Assembly (NCBI GenBank): GCA_050743365.1
Contig: JBOGFI010000064.1
Coordinates: 1-26,042 of the forward strand
Length of the DNA: 26,042 nt
Direction: 5' to 3'
Source of the DNA: JBOGFI01 sp050743365
GTDB taxonomy: Bacteria > Actinomycetota > Acidimicrobiia > IMCC26256 > JACDBD01
Part shown: positions 1 through 6,920 of the stretch, in pieces
Layout of the letters: the number at the start of each line of letters is the position of its first letter
How positions within the stretch are numbered: the stretch's first letter is position 1
Made by a program: the position numbers and the translations under genes
The notes under the pieces: model-generated
Database searches by the model: none
The model's input: the letters and a program-made list of their open reading frames with translations, nothing else
Told to the model about the DNA's origin: nothing

Positions 1-734
1 GGGCTCACGATCGCCCAGCCCATCCGCATGCCGGCGGCGCCGGCGACCGCGATGCACGACAGCTCGAGCAGGCCGTGGGCAGGGATCCATTCCAGCAGGA
101 GCCGCCCGTTGCCGGCGCTCGCGGCGAGCCCCGCGACCACGCCGAGCACGACCCCGTTGAACACGAGCACGAAGGCGGCGCCGAGCCCGGCGGCGATACC
201 CGCGGCGAAGGCGAGGATCGCGACCCGGATGTTGTTGGTGAAGAGCCTCCCGGCGAAGGCGGCGCTCTCGTCGGTCGACGGCGCGGGCCGGTCCTCGACC
301 GGCTCGGTCCAGGTTCGGAACTCCTCCGGCGCCACCGGGAGGGCCGCGCCCGGGTCGCGCCACGCCCATAGGCCGGCGAGCAGCGACGTCCCGAGGAGCA
401 GCGTGGCCGCCACCGCGAGCGGTACCGGCCGCTCACCGACCCGGCGCCAGTAGCCCCGGCTCACGAACTCGGCGACGGAGCCGGCGCGCCGATCGCTGTC
501 GTACACGAGGGGGCGGGCCTTGCCCACCAGGTCGGCGAGCTGGAAGACGACGGGGTCGCCGGCGAAACGCCGGCGCGCCAGCGCCAGGTCGGCGGCGGCG
601 GAGCGGTACAGCGCACCGAGCCGGCGCACCCCGTCCGGCCCCAGGGACGCCGGCCGGCGACCGGCGGTGTGGACGAGGCCCGCGAGCTCCGCCCACCGCT
701 CCCGGCGCTCGCGGAGGAACGCGTCGAGGTTCAC
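1..734 (-). CDS. SpoIIM-family (DUF95) membrane protein, 3'-truncated by window edge
   Basis: Reading the minus strand from a GTG at 734 gives an open frame of 244 codons that runs off the left edge. It begins VNLDAFLRERRERWAEL. A long soluble helical N-terminus (about residues 1-110) is followed by a hydrophobic segment (about 111-126). Next comes the stretch typical of the stage II sporulation protein M family: FTNNIRVAILAFAAG, a glycine-rich membrane segment with NGVVLG, then the HGLLELSCIA motif. Despite the name, this family is widespread in non-sporulating actinobacteria, usually beside RDD proteins and MoxR/DUF58 genes, and its function there is not known. The start is supported by the divergent RDD gene only 33 bp away and a weak GGTGGG upstream. 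The C-terminus is missing because the window ends. Confidence 0.85.
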   Translation of the reverse strand, partial: MNLDAFLRERRERWAELAGLVHTAGRRPASLGPDGVRRLGALYRSAAADLALARRRFAGDPVVFQLADLVGKARPLVYDSDRRAGSVAEFVSRGYWRRVGERPVPLAVAATLLLGTSLLAGLWAWRDPGAALPVAPEEFRTWTEPVEDRPAPSTDESAAFAGRLFTNNIRVAILAFAAGIAAGLGAAFVLVFNGVVLGVVAGLAASAGNGRLLLEWIPAHGLLELSCIAVAGAAGMRMGWAIVS

Positions 735-753
735 CGGCCCACCGACGATTCTC

Positions 754-759
754 TACCGT
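754..759 (+). promoter_or_regulatory. Putative -10 box (TACCGT) of the RDD gene
   Basis: TACCGT fits TANNNT and ends 8 nt before the ATG at 768, so transcription would start at or next to the start codon (leaderless mRNA). The gap between the two divergent genes is only 33 bp, which leaves little room for another promoter. No Shine-Dalgarno sequence precedes the ATG. Confidence 0.45.
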
Positions 760-767
760 CGCGGCAC

Positions 768-1499
768 ATGACGTTCGACGACCGGGTCACCATTGCCACC
801 CCCGAGGGCGTCGACGTCGAGATCGTGCTCGCGGGGCTGGGCTCGCGCTTTGCCGCCACCCTGCTCGACCTCGCGATCCAGGCCGGCGCCATCATCGCGC
901 TCGGGCTCGTGCTGGGCCTGAGCGGCGACAGCGGCTACCTCGCCGGCGCCTACTTCGTGCTCGTGTTCCTGGTGCTCTTCGCCTACGACATCGTGTTCGA
1001 GACGTGGAACTCGGGCCGGACCATCGGCAAGCTCGCAGCCGGCATCAGGGTCGTGCGGGTGGGTGGCCAGCCGGTCAACTTCCTGACGAGCTCGGTGCGC
1101 AACCTCATCCGCATCGTCGACTTCCTGCCCGCGTTCTACACCGTGGGGATGATCACGATCGTGGCGACCCGGAGGAACCAGCGACTCGGCGACCTCGCCG
1201 CCGGCACCTACGTCATCCACGACCGGCGCGCCGCGCCGGTTCCCGTTCTCCCGCGGTATCTGCGACCGGGAGCCGATGCGCCCTTCCTTGACTGGGACGT
1301 GAGCGCGGTGACCGCCGAGGAGGTGGCGACGGTCCGGCGGTTCCTGGAGCGCCGTGCCGGGCTCGACCCCGGCGCCCGCGTGGCGGTCGGCCTGGACCTG
1401 GCGAACCGGCTCCGGCCCAAGGTGGCCGGACCCGACGAGAGCTGGGGGCACGAGCCGTTCCTCGAGGCGGTGGTCGCAGCCAAGGCCGCGCGCGGTTGA
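768..1499 (+). CDS. RDD family membrane protein
   Basis: A 243-residue protein starting MTFDDRVTIATPEGV. The RDD signature is clear: GLGSRFAATLLDLAI in the first membrane helix (R and D conserved), a second hydrophobic segment near residues 55-80, then ETWNSGRTIGKLAAGIRVV and NQRLGDLAAGTYVI. The C-terminal 75 residues are soluble and charged, with a helix-rich segment of the kind found in actinobacterial RDD proteins next to SpoIIM genes. The role of RDD proteins is mostly unknown; some act in ion or solute transport. The gene diverges from SpoIIM and is followed 21 bp later by DUF2752. I prefer the ATG at 768 to an in-frame ATG at 669, because 669 would overlap the SpoIIM gene and add low-complexity sequence. 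Confidence 0.88.
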   Translation: MTFDDRVTIATPEGVDVEIVLAGLGSRFAATLLDLAIQAGAIIALGLVLGLSGDSGYLAGAYFVLVFLVLFAYDIVFETWNSGRTIGKLAAGIRVVRVGGQPVNFLTSSVRNLIRIVDFLPAFYTVGMITIVATRRNQRLGDLAAGTYVIHDRRAAPVPVLPRYLRPGADAPFLDWDVSAVTAEEVATVRRFLERRAGLDPGARVAVGLDLANRLRPKVAGPDESWGHEPFLEAVVAAKAARG

Positions 1500-1507
1500 C
1501 CGGCCGG

Positions 1508-1513
1508 TAGATT
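1508..1513 (+). promoter_or_regulatory. Putative -10 box (TAGATT) of the DUF2752 gene
   Basis: The sequence GGTAGATT lies in the 21-bp gap after the RDD gene. Its last T is 7 nt before the GTG at 1521, giving a leaderless transcript if used. The same GGTAGATT string recurs upstream of the Rieske gene. Confidence 0.45.
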
Positions 1514-1520
1514 GCGGGCC

Positions 1521-1883
1521 GTGAGCGCGGTGACGGTCGATCTCAGATCGCTGCGGGCGGCCGGCGCCGCTGCCCTCGGCGCCGCCCTTGTTCTCCCGCT
1601 GGTGCCCTTCGAGGCCGGACCGCTCTGCCCGCTGCGCACGATCACCGGCGTGCCGTGCCCGTTCTGCGGGATGACACGGAGCGTCACCGCCGCGGTTCAC
1701 GGCGACCTCGCCCGCTCGCTCGTTCTCAACCCGGGCGGCATCCTGATCGTCGTGCTGGCCGTGACGCTGCTGCTGGCCTGGCGATGGCGACGGGTGAAGC
1801 TGCCGGTGTGGACCGTGTTCGCGTTCTTCGCCGCGCTGTGGGCCTACCAGCTGTTCAAGTACGCGACCGGCCGGCCGCTATAG
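1521..1883 (+). CDS. DUF2752 small membrane protein
   Basis: A 120-residue protein. The family signature is CPLRTITGVPCPFCGMTRS (about residues 35-53), with three cysteines around a Pro-rich turn, followed by an amphipathic segment and two membrane helices (about 70-92 and 97-115). DUF2752 proteins are small inner-membrane proteins of unknown function, common next to RDD-like genes in actinobacteria. I chose the GTG at 1521 because a -10-like TAGATT sits directly upstream. An in-frame TTG at 1512 would overlap that box. No transfer signs are visible. Confidence 0.85.
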   Translation: MSAVTVDLRSLRAAGAAALGAALVLPLVPFEAGPLCPLRTITGVPCPFCGMTRSVTAAVHGDLARSLVLNPGGILIVVLAVTLLLAWRWRRVKLPVWTVFAFFAALWAYQLFKYATGRPL

Positions 1884-1913
1884 GGCGGCCGAGCCCAAGA
1901 CAGAGGAGCTCCC

Positions 1914-2384
1914 ATGTCGCAGCCGCCCCCCGCGGGCGAGCCCGTTCCCGGCGCCGCCCCTGCCGGCCCGTCCGGGCCCCGAGCCGGGTTCTGGCTGCGC
2001 TTCGCCGGTGCGCTCGTCGACGGGCTCATCATCGGCATTCCGTTGAACGTGATCCTGCTGGCCGTCGACAACCTGCCCCTTCGCCAGGTCGCGGGGATCG
2101 TGGCGGGGCTGTTGTACACCGTGTACTTCCTCGGAAGCCCGAGCGGGCAGACGGTGGGTATGAGGCTCCTCAGCATCCGAGCGGTCGATGCCGAGACGGG
2201 GGGCCGCATCGACTACGGCACAGCCGCGATCCGCGACCTGGTCGCGCTCGTCTCCGCCATCCCCTGCGGCCTGGGCTACCTCTGGATGCTCTGGGACCCG
2301 GAGAAGCAGACGTGGCACGACAAGGTCGCGCGCACGTTCGTCGTGCCGACCGACGCCTACCCGGTGGAGAGGTGGCCGGGCTGA
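1914..2384 (+). CDS. Second RDD family membrane protein
   Basis: A 156-residue protein with a Pro/Ala-rich cytoplasmic N-terminus (about residues 1-25). It is followed by GFWLRFAGALVDGLIIGIP, a first membrane helix carrying the family Arg and Asp. A second hydrophobic stretch spans about 55-75, then SGQTVGMRLLSIRAVD, and near the C-terminus KQTWHDKVARTFVV, the usual RDD ending. A Shine-Dalgarno sequence, GAGGAG, lies 6 nt before the ATG. It shares little sequence with the RDD protein at 768 beyond the family motifs, so the two look like distinct subfamilies, not a recent duplication. It is the last gene of the 768-2384 unit, which ends at the hairpin at 2417-2448. Confidence 0.87.
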   Translation: MSQPPPAGEPVPGAAPAGPSGPRAGFWLRFAGALVDGLIIGIPLNVILLAVDNLPLRQVAGIVAGLLYTVYFLGSPSGQTVGMRLLSIRAVDAETGGRIDYGTAAIRDLVALVSAIPCGLGYLWMLWDPEKQTWHDKVARTFVVPTDAYPVERWPG

Positions 2385-2416
2385 ACCGGCGCTTGCTGAT
2401 CGCGTGAACGATGAAT

Positions 2417-2448
2417 GAGAGGAGGCGGCCTCACGGCCGCCTCCTCTC
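2417..2448. terminator. Bidirectional hairpin terminator
   Basis: A perfect 14-bp inverted repeat (GAGAGGAGGCGGCC, loop TCAC, GGCCGCCTCCTCTC) lies between two convergent genes. On the plus strand a short T-rich run (GGTTTTAG) follows about 10 nt later. The position and strength suggest it ends transcription from both sides. Confidence 0.8.
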
Positions 2449-2468
2449 GCGGTCGCTGGTTTTAGGGC

Positions 2469-2876
2469 TCAGGCGGGCGACGCGCCCTTCGAGACCCAGT
2501 GCTCGTTCAGCGCGCCCTGCACCTTCAGGATGTAGATGATGAACCCGATGAGCGGCAGGAAGAGCCAGAGGCCGATCACCGGGCCGAACGGCGCAGGCTT
2601 GCCGTCGTTCTCGTAGGTCTTGGCGATCTCGGCCGGGAGCAGGAAGTACCCGACGATGAGCCAGCACAAGATGAGCCCGACGACCCCTCCCAGACCCTCG
2701 CCGTTGTGATCCTTCAGCTCCTGGAACGTCTTGTAGTCCCAGTACAGCCCGTAGATACCGAGCGTGACGATCGAAAGCACGATCACGAGGCCCGGCGAGC
2801 GGGGCTGGCCGATCGGGCCTGTCGGGCGCGGCACCGAGGACGGGGGCGGGGGCTGGGCAGGGGTGGGCTGGGTCAT
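2469..2876 (-). CDS. DUF4234 domain membrane protein
   Basis: A 135-residue protein with a Pro-rich N-terminal tail (MTQPTPAQPPPPSS, about residues 1-28). The DUF4234 core follows: a membrane helix SPGLVIVLSIVTLGIYGLYW, the motif DYKTFQELKDHNGEG, and two more membrane segments ending in GFIIYILKVQGALNEHW. The function of the family is unknown. I start at 2876 because CAGGAG lies 8 nt upstream. An in-frame ATG at 2942 would add 22 residues and overlap the promoter-like sequence at 2914-2942. The gene is transcribed alone and converges with the RDD gene. Confidence 0.85.
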   Translation of the reverse strand: MTQPTPAQPPPPSSVPRPTGPIGQPRSPGLVIVLSIVTLGIYGLYWDYKTFQELKDHNGEGLGGVVGLILCWLIVGYFLLPAEIAKTYENDGKPAPFGPVIGLWLFLPLIGFIIYILKVQGALNEHWVSKGASPA

Positions 2877-2913
2877 GCGGTTTCGCTCCTGAGTCGAACT
2901 AGGGCCTGGGGGA

Positions 2914-2942
2914 TTCCTAACGGGCGGTGCGCCCCGAGTCAA
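2914..2942 (-). promoter_or_regulatory. Sigma-70-like promoter for the DUF4234 gene
   Basis: On the minus strand, TTGACT (2942-2937) is separated by exactly 17 nt from TAGGAA (2919-2914), close to the vegetative consensus. The predicted start leaves a leader of about 30 nt that contains the CAGGAG ribosome binding site. The -35 box lies 4 bp from the recR stop codon. Confidence 0.55.
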
Positions 2943-2946
2943 TCAC

Positions 2947-3555
2947 CTACGCCTCCACCTCGCGGCGACCCTCGAGGGCCCGTCCGAGCGTGACCTCGTC
3001 GGCGTACTCGAGGTCGCCGCCAACCGGGAGGCCGCTGGCGATGCGCGTGATCCGCAGACCGAGCGGCTTGAGCAGACGGGCCAGGTACATGGCGGTGGCC
3101 TCACCCTCGATGTTGGGGTTGGTCGCGAGGATCACCTCGGTCACGCCCTCCTCGCGCACCCGGCTCAGGAGCTCCTTGATACGCAGCTGCTCCGGCCCGA
3201 TCCCCTCGATCGGGGAGATGGCGCCCTGGAGCACGTGGTAGCGGCCGCGGAACTCCTGCGTACGCTCGACCGCCACGATGTCGCGCGGCTCCTCCACCAC
3301 GCACAGGAGCGCGGCGTCGCGCCGATCGTCGCGGCAGTAGGCACAAAGCTCGCCCTCGGCGATGTTGAAGCAGCGCCGACACCACGACACGCGTTCCCTC
3401 GCCTCGACGATCACGCGCGCGAGGCGATTGGCGTCCTCGGGGGCGACTTTCAGCAGGTAGAAGGCGATGCGCTGCGCCGATTTCGGCCCGACTCCCGGAA
3501 GGCGCCCCAGCTCGTCGATGAGCGCCTGGACCGGCCCTTCGTAGACCGATGACAC
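2947..3555 (-). CDS. recR: Recombination mediator protein RecR
   Basis: A 202-residue protein of normal RecR length. It loads RecA at gapped DNA in the RecFOR repair pathway. The helix-hairpin-helix is visible in LGRLPGVGPKSAQRIAFYLL (about residues 16-35). The Cys4 zinc finger is C59, C62, C71 and C74. The Toprim domain contains LLCVVEEPRD (about 83-92) and TNPNIEGEATAMYLARLL. The C-terminal GLPVGGDLEYADEVTLGRALEGR is diagnostic. The start is a GTG at 3555, six bases after the ybaB stop, so the gene is the third member of a dnaX-ybaB-recR operon. This order is conserved across many bacteria and fits its DNA maintenance role. Confidence 0.97.
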   Translation of the reverse strand: MSSVYEGPVQALIDELGRLPGVGPKSAQRIAFYLLKVAPEDANRLARVIVEARERVSWCRRCFNIAEGELCAYCRDDRRDAALLCVVEEPRDIVAVERTQEFRGRYHVLQGAISPIEGIGPEQLRIKELLSRVREEGVTEVILATNPNIEGEATAMYLARLLKPLGLRITRIASGLPVGGDLEYADEVTLGRALEGRREVEA

Positions 3556-3561
3556 GTGGCG

Positions 3562-3894
3562 CTAGCCGAGCAGGCCGCCGAGGCCGCCCAGGTCGAGGCC
3601 GCCGGTGACCGAGCCCATCCTGCTCGCCTGGAGCTCCTGCGCCTTCCGCAGGCCCTCGCCCACGGCCGCGACTACCAGGTCCTCGAGCATCTCGACGTCT
3701 TCGGGATCGACGACTTCGGGCGCGATGGCAAGCGACCGGAGCTCCCCGGCGCCGGTGACGACCGCCTTGACCGTGCCACCGCCGGCCGAGGCCTCGACCG
3801 TCTCCGCCGCCAGCGCCTCCTGCGCCGCGACCATGTCCTCCTGCATCTTCTGCATCTGGCGCATCATCTGGTTGAGCTGCTTCTGGTTGGCCAC
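3562..3894 (-). CDS. YbaB/EbfC nucleoid-associated protein
   Basis: A 110-residue protein with the family form: an N-terminal Met/Gln-rich helix (MMRQMQKMQEDMVAAQEAL), a central beta sheet (GGGTVKAVVTGAGELRSLAI), then a helix with PEDVEMLEDLVVAAVGEGLRKA and a Gly/Leu-rich tail. YbaB proteins are dimeric DNA-binding proteins. The start is a GTG with GAGGAG 6 nt upstream, located 28 bp after the dnaX stop. Its place between dnaX and recR is the classic one for this family. Confidence 0.95.
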   Translation of the reverse strand: MANQKQLNQMMRQMQKMQEDMVAAQEALAAETVEASAGGGTVKAVVTGAGELRSLAIAPEVVDPEDVEMLEDLVVAAVGEGLRKAQELQASRMGSVTGGLDLGGLGGLLG

Positions 3895-3922
3895 TGGGGC
3901 TCCTCGATCCGGCCCGGCGGGG

Positions 3923-5749
3923 TCAGTCGCGCGGGCGCTCCTCGACGACGGTAGCGCCGAGCGCGTCTCTCAAGAGGCCCACCGAGTCGGGCGCGCCGTC
4001 CTCGGGCGCCGCCTCGGTGAGCTCGGCCGGGTCGACCGGGTCCTCGGCCGTGAGGTCGACGGCATCGGGCGCGGGCTCGGGGACAGACGGGGCCCGCTCG
4101 ACACCGCCACCGGTCGTGAACCCGTCGTGGGCGACGAGGTTGAACCGCAGCGTCCGTCCGAGGCGGGCCGAGAGTGCGGTACGGATGGCGTCGGCCTCGC
4201 GGCGGAAGCGGGGCTTCGCCGCCTCGAACAGCCGCGGCGACACGCCGAAGGTGATGACGTCGCCCTCCACCGACAGGGGCTGCGCCTCCTGCACCGAGCT
4301 GCGCGTCGCCACCGGGAGGTCGGGGAGGACCTGCGCCCACGCCACGATCACGTCGTCCAGCGCCAGCTCTTCTGGTCGCGCTCCCTCGGCGGCCGGGATA
4401 CCCGGCTGTCTCCCTTCGGAACGGTCCCCGCTCCCGCGCAACTCACTGCTCGAGTCCTCGGATGGCAGGCCTTCCGGCTCCGCCTCAGGCGCGGCTGCGG
4501 CGGTCTCGCGGCGAATCGCGCCGATGGTCCGGCCGGGGGGGCCCGCGGACCCGGGCGCAGGGAGTGCGGGCGCCGCGCCCGCCTTCAGGTCGGTCACCGC
4601 CCGTTCGAGCCGCTCGATGCGCTCGACGACGGTCTGGAGCGGCGGGCCCGCGTCGCGCCGGCTGAGGCGCACCACCGCGATCTCGAGCACCAGGCGGGGG
4701 TCGGCGGCGTCGGTGCCGCGCATGTCGACCACGGCCTGGCCCAGCGTCTCCAGCACCCGCACGAGCGTGGCGTTGGTGAGCGCGCGACCGAGCTCCTCCA
4801 AGCGGCGCTGCTCCTCCTCGGGCGCGTCCAGCGTGACCTGCCCTGCGCCCGCGGTGAGCAGGAAGCAGTCCCGCGCGGTTCGCAAGAGGTCCTCGGCGAC
4901 GCGGCGGGGCTCGTGCCCGGCTTCGAGCAGCTCGCTCAGCGTCTTGAGCACGGCCGCCGCATCCTCGCCCGCGACCGACTCGAGCACGCGGCAGCGGGCC
5001 TCGAAGGGCGTGCGGCCGAACAGCTCGGTGACCGGCTCGGCGTCCACTCTCCCGGTGCCGTGCGCGAGGGCCTGGTCGAGCAGCGAGAGCGCGTCGCGCA
5101 TCGATCCGGCGGCGGCGCGAGCGATGACGGTCAGCGCCTCGGGGTCGGCCTCCACGCCCTCACTGTTCAGGACCTCGGCGAGATGCGTCGCGATCTCCTC
5201 CTGCGGGAAGAGCGTGAACTCGAAGTGCTGGGTCCGCGAGCGGATCGTGGGCAGGACCTTCTCCGGGTTCGTGGTGGCCAGCACGAAGACCACGTGGCCG
5301 GGCGGTTCCTCCAGCGTCTTCAGCAGGGCGTTCGACGCCGCCGGGCTCAACATGTGGACCTCGTCGACCAGGTAGACCTTCCGCGACGAGGTGGGGCCCA
5401 GGCCGAGGTTGACGCTCTCGGTGAGGTCGCGGATGTTGTCGACGCTGTTGTTGGACGCGGCGTCGAGCTCGAACAGATCGAGGAACCGACCCTGGGCCAC
5501 GGCGACGCAGTTCTCGCACTCGCCGCACGGTTCACCGGTCGCGTGGAGGTTCATGCAGTTCAGCGCCTTGGCGAGGATGCGGGCGGTGGTGGTCTTCCCC
5601 GTTCCCCGGGGGCCCGAGAACAGGTAGGCGTGCGCGACCCTGCCCTCCCTCACCGAGTTGCGCAGCGCCGCCGTCACGTGGTCCTGGCCGACGAGCTCCG
5701 AGAACGCCTGCGGGCGGTGCTTGCGGTACAGCGACTGGTAGGCGGCCAT
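3923..5749 (-). CDS. dnaX: DNA polymerase III subunit gamma/tau
   Basis: A 608-residue clamp-loader ATPase of the replisome. Walker A is GPRGTGKT (about residues 46-53). Four zinc-binding cysteines follow (C65, C75, C78, C81). Walker B is YLVDE (about 126-130), then MLSPAASNALLKTLEEPP and the AAA+ sensor region FVLATTNPEKVLPTIRSRTQ. The central collar is followed by a Pro/Ala/Glu-rich linker (about 385-480) and a C-terminal tau-like domain that ends VVEERPRD. No A-rich slippery sequence of the E. coli type is seen. The start is taken as ATG 5749, with a GTG immediately before it at 5752. There is no Shine-Dalgarno sequence, and a -10-like TACAGT ends 8 nt upstream. It heads the dnaX-ybaB-recR operon. 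Confidence 0.97.
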   Translation of the reverse strand: MAAYQSLYRKHRPQAFSELVGQDHVTAALRNSVREGRVAHAYLFSGPRGTGKTTTARILAKALNCMNLHATGEPCGECENCVAVAQGRFLDLFELDAASNNSVDNIRDLTESVNLGLGPTSSRKVYLVDEVHMLSPAASNALLKTLEEPPGHVVFVLATTNPEKVLPTIRSRTQHFEFTLFPQEEIATHLAEVLNSEGVEADPEALTVIARAAAGSMRDALSLLDQALAHGTGRVDAEPVTELFGRTPFEARCRVLESVAGEDAAAVLKTLSELLEAGHEPRRVAEDLLRTARDCFLLTAGAGQVTLDAPEEEQRRLEELGRALTNATLVRVLETLGQAVVDMRGTDAADPRLVLEIAVVRLSRRDAGPPLQTVVERIERLERAVTDLKAGAAPALPAPGSAGPPGRTIGAIRRETAAAAPEAEPEGLPSEDSSSELRGSGDRSEGRQPGIPAAEGARPEELALDDVIVAWAQVLPDLPVATRSSVQEAQPLSVEGDVITFGVSPRLFEAAKPRFRREADAIRTALSARLGRTLRFNLVAHDGFTTGGGVERAPSVPEPAPDAVDLTAEDPVDPAELTEAAPEDGAPDSVGLLRDALGATVVEERPRD

Positions 5750-5757
5750 CACCGGCG

Positions 5758-5763
5758 ACTGTA
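5758..5763 (-). promoter_or_regulatory. Putative -10 box (TACAGT) of dnaX
   Basis: GATACAGT on the minus strand ends 8 nt before ATG 5749 and lies just after the 3' end of the SRP RNA. It suggests that the dnaX operon has its own leaderless start and does not rely on read-through from the SRP RNA. Confidence 0.4.
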
Positions 5764-5775
5764 TCGAGCGGGGTC

Positions 5776-6051
5776 AAAGGACCGTGCACCCGCCGTCGAC
5801 CCCGGCGCCGCCCGGCGCGTGCCCGTCGCCGGCTCCGGCCAGGCGAGCCTGCGGCACCCGGGAGGGCCCACTGAGAGCTGCTTCCTTCCGGACCTGACTC
5901 GGTTCGCGAGATCCCGTTGCGCAGGACCCGGCCTTCATCACCACGTACGAGCCGCAACCGTGCGGCGGCCCGGGCCTCGGGCGGGGATTCAGCCCCCCAT
6001 ACGTGGATCTGGGGTACAGGGCACCACGAGCTCCCCGCCTAGCACGGTCCT
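5776..6051 (-). ncRNA. ffs: Signal recognition particle RNA, large bacterial type with Alu domain
   Basis: The S-domain core is exact on the minus strand at 5898-5877 and contains TCCGGAAGGAAGCAGC, the Ffh-binding loop. The molecule extends well beyond a 4.5S RNA. The 5' side carries the Alu-domain sequence GTGCTAGGCGGGG, then GGTGCCCTGTA, with helices GGCGGGG/CCCCGCC and CGTGG/CCACG. The predicted 5' end, AGGACCGTGC (6051-6042), pairs perfectly over 10 bp with GCACGGTCCT (5787-5778) at the 3' end, closing a molecule of about 276 nt, similar to the Bacillus scRNA length. The RNA acts in co-translational targeting of membrane proteins. The 3' boundary is uncertain by a few bases around the TTT at 5778-5776. 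It lies between dnaX and tRNA-Ser/tadA. Confidence 0.92.
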
Positions 6052-6057
6052 GCCCGC

Positions 6058-6063
6058 ACGCTA
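6058..6063 (-). promoter_or_regulatory. Putative -10 box (TAGCGT) of the SRP RNA gene
   Basis: TAGCGT on the minus strand ends 6 nt before the 5' end predicted from the 10-bp closing helix. The structural and promoter evidence therefore agree on the RNA start at about 6051. Confidence 0.45.
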
Positions 6064-6110
6064 CCTCCCCGTCCGGCTCGGTCGCCCGTTCCCCGAATGA
6101 CGCGCGCCGG

Positions 6111-6116
6111 TACGAT
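6111..6116 (+). promoter_or_regulatory. Putative -10 box (TACGAT) of tRNA-Ser(GGA)
   Basis: GGTACGAT precedes the tRNA by 18 nt. A possible -35, GTTCCC, lies 17 nt further upstream. A leader of about 10 nt would be trimmed by RNase P. Confidence 0.4.
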
Positions 6117-6134
6117 GCGCGTCCGGTCATCCGG

Positions 6135-6219
6135 GGAGGGATGCGAGAGCGGCCGAATCGGCACGCTTGGAAAGCGTGTGTGGGGCGACCCACCGTGGGT
6201 TCGAATCCCACTCCCTCCG
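6135..6219 (+). tRNA. tRNA-Ser (anticodon GGA)
   Basis: The acceptor stem GGAGGGA pairs with TCCCTCC at 6212-6218. The anticodon stem CACGC/GCGTG encloses TTGGAAA with anticodon GGA at 6169-6171. A long class II variable arm (TGTGGGGCGACCCACC region) and the T-arm GTGGGTTCGAATCCCAC follow. The discriminator base is G6219, and the 3' sequence is GCCG, so CCA is not fully encoded. It reads UCC and UCU codons. A PPOX remnant begins 23 bp downstream. Confidence 0.97.
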
Positions 6220-6242
6220 CCGCCTCGTTCGGGAGCCGGTCG

Positions 6243-6446
6243 ATGTACGCGTACGTGATGATCGAGGGCACGGCGTCGGTGAGCACGGATCTCGCCGAGC
6301 TCCGGTCGTATGCCACCCGGATCGGCGGTCGCTACATGGGCGAGGATCGTGCCGAGGGGTACGGGGCGCGCAACGGGGTGGAGGGCGAGCTGCTGGTGGG
6401 GATCAGGCTGACGAGGGTGGTCGGCCGCGGCGGCGTCGCCGAATGA
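6243..6446 (+). pseudogene. C-terminal remnant of a PPOX-family (F420-type) flavoenzyme
   Basis: A 67-codon frame starts MYAYVMIEGTASVS and contains ELRSYATRIGGRYMG and VEGELLVGIRLTRVVG. These match the C-terminal third of pyridoxamine-phosphate-oxidase-like split-barrel proteins of the F420-dependent type common in actinobacteria. Family members are usually about 130-150 residues, and the N-terminal barrel half is absent. The upstream DNA is the tRNA-Ser gene, so the missing part was lost or replaced by that junction. Its stop codon overlaps the tadA start (ATGATG / TGA), so its translation could still couple to tadA. It might be expressed as a small protein, but it cannot form the whole cofactor site seen in the family. 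Confidence 0.6.
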
Positions 6447-6910
6447 TGGAGCCCGCGCGGGCCGCCGATCTCATGGGCGTCGCCCTGGAGGAGGCGCGCG
6501 CGGCGCCGGAGCACGGCGACGTGCCGGTCGGGGCGGTGGTCACCAGGCTCGACTCCGGCGAGGTACTCGCCCGCCGCCACAACGAACGCGAGCTGACGGG
6601 CGATCCCACGGCCCACGCCGAGGTGCTGGCCCTGCGCGACGCGGCGGCTGTGCTGGGCAGCTGGCGACTCGACGAGTGTGCGTTGGTGGTCACGATCGAG
6701 CCGTGCCCGATGTGCGCGGGGGCCGCGCTCGCGGCCCGCATCGGGCTGCTCGCGTTCGGCGCCGCGGACCCCAAGGCGGGCGCGTGCGGAAGCCTCTACA
6801 ACCTCGCTGCCGACCCGCGCCTCAACCACGAGATCGCGCTGCTCGACGGGGTGCGCGGCGACGAGGCGGCGGCGCTCGTCGCCGCCTTCTTCGCGGCCCG
6901 CCGGCGGTGA
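6443..6910 (+). CDS. tadA: tRNA adenosine(34) deaminase
   Basis: A 155-residue zinc deaminase that converts A34 to inosine in tRNA-Arg. The catalytic motif HAE is at residues 58-60 and PCPMC at 87-91, giving zinc ligands H58, C88 and C91 and the proton-shuttle Glu60. The GACGSLYNLAADPRLNH stretch is typical of TadA as distinct from cytosine deaminases. Two adjacent in-frame ATGs (6443 and 6446) overlap the stop of the PPOX remnant. The length is normal for TadA. The neighbouring tRNA-Ser and SRP RNA suit a translation-related locus. Confidence 0.93.
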   Translation: MMEPARAADLMGVALEEARAAPEHGDVPVGAVVTRLDSGEVLARRHNERELTGDPTAHAEVLALRDAAAVLGSWRLDECALVVTIEPCPMCAGAALAARIGLLAFGAADPKAGACGSLYNLAADPRLNHEIALLDGVRGDEAAALVAAFFAARRR

Positions 6911-6920
6911 CGGCTCGGCC

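Noticed and set aside
2417..2448. Operator or attenuator hairpin
   Set aside because: It lies between two gene 3' ends, where a terminator is the simplest explanation.
5837..5933. Short 4.5S-type SRP RNA of about 97 nt, closed by GGCCGGGT/GCCTGGCC
   Set aside because: The flanks contain the Alu domain sequence and a perfect 10-bp end helix, so this is the inner part of a larger RNA.
3605..6100. Long plus-strand open frame of 831 codons over ybaB, dnaX and the SRP RNA
   Set aside because: It is antisense to well-supported genes and reads as low-complexity Arg/Gly/His sequence; it is a GC-skew shadow.
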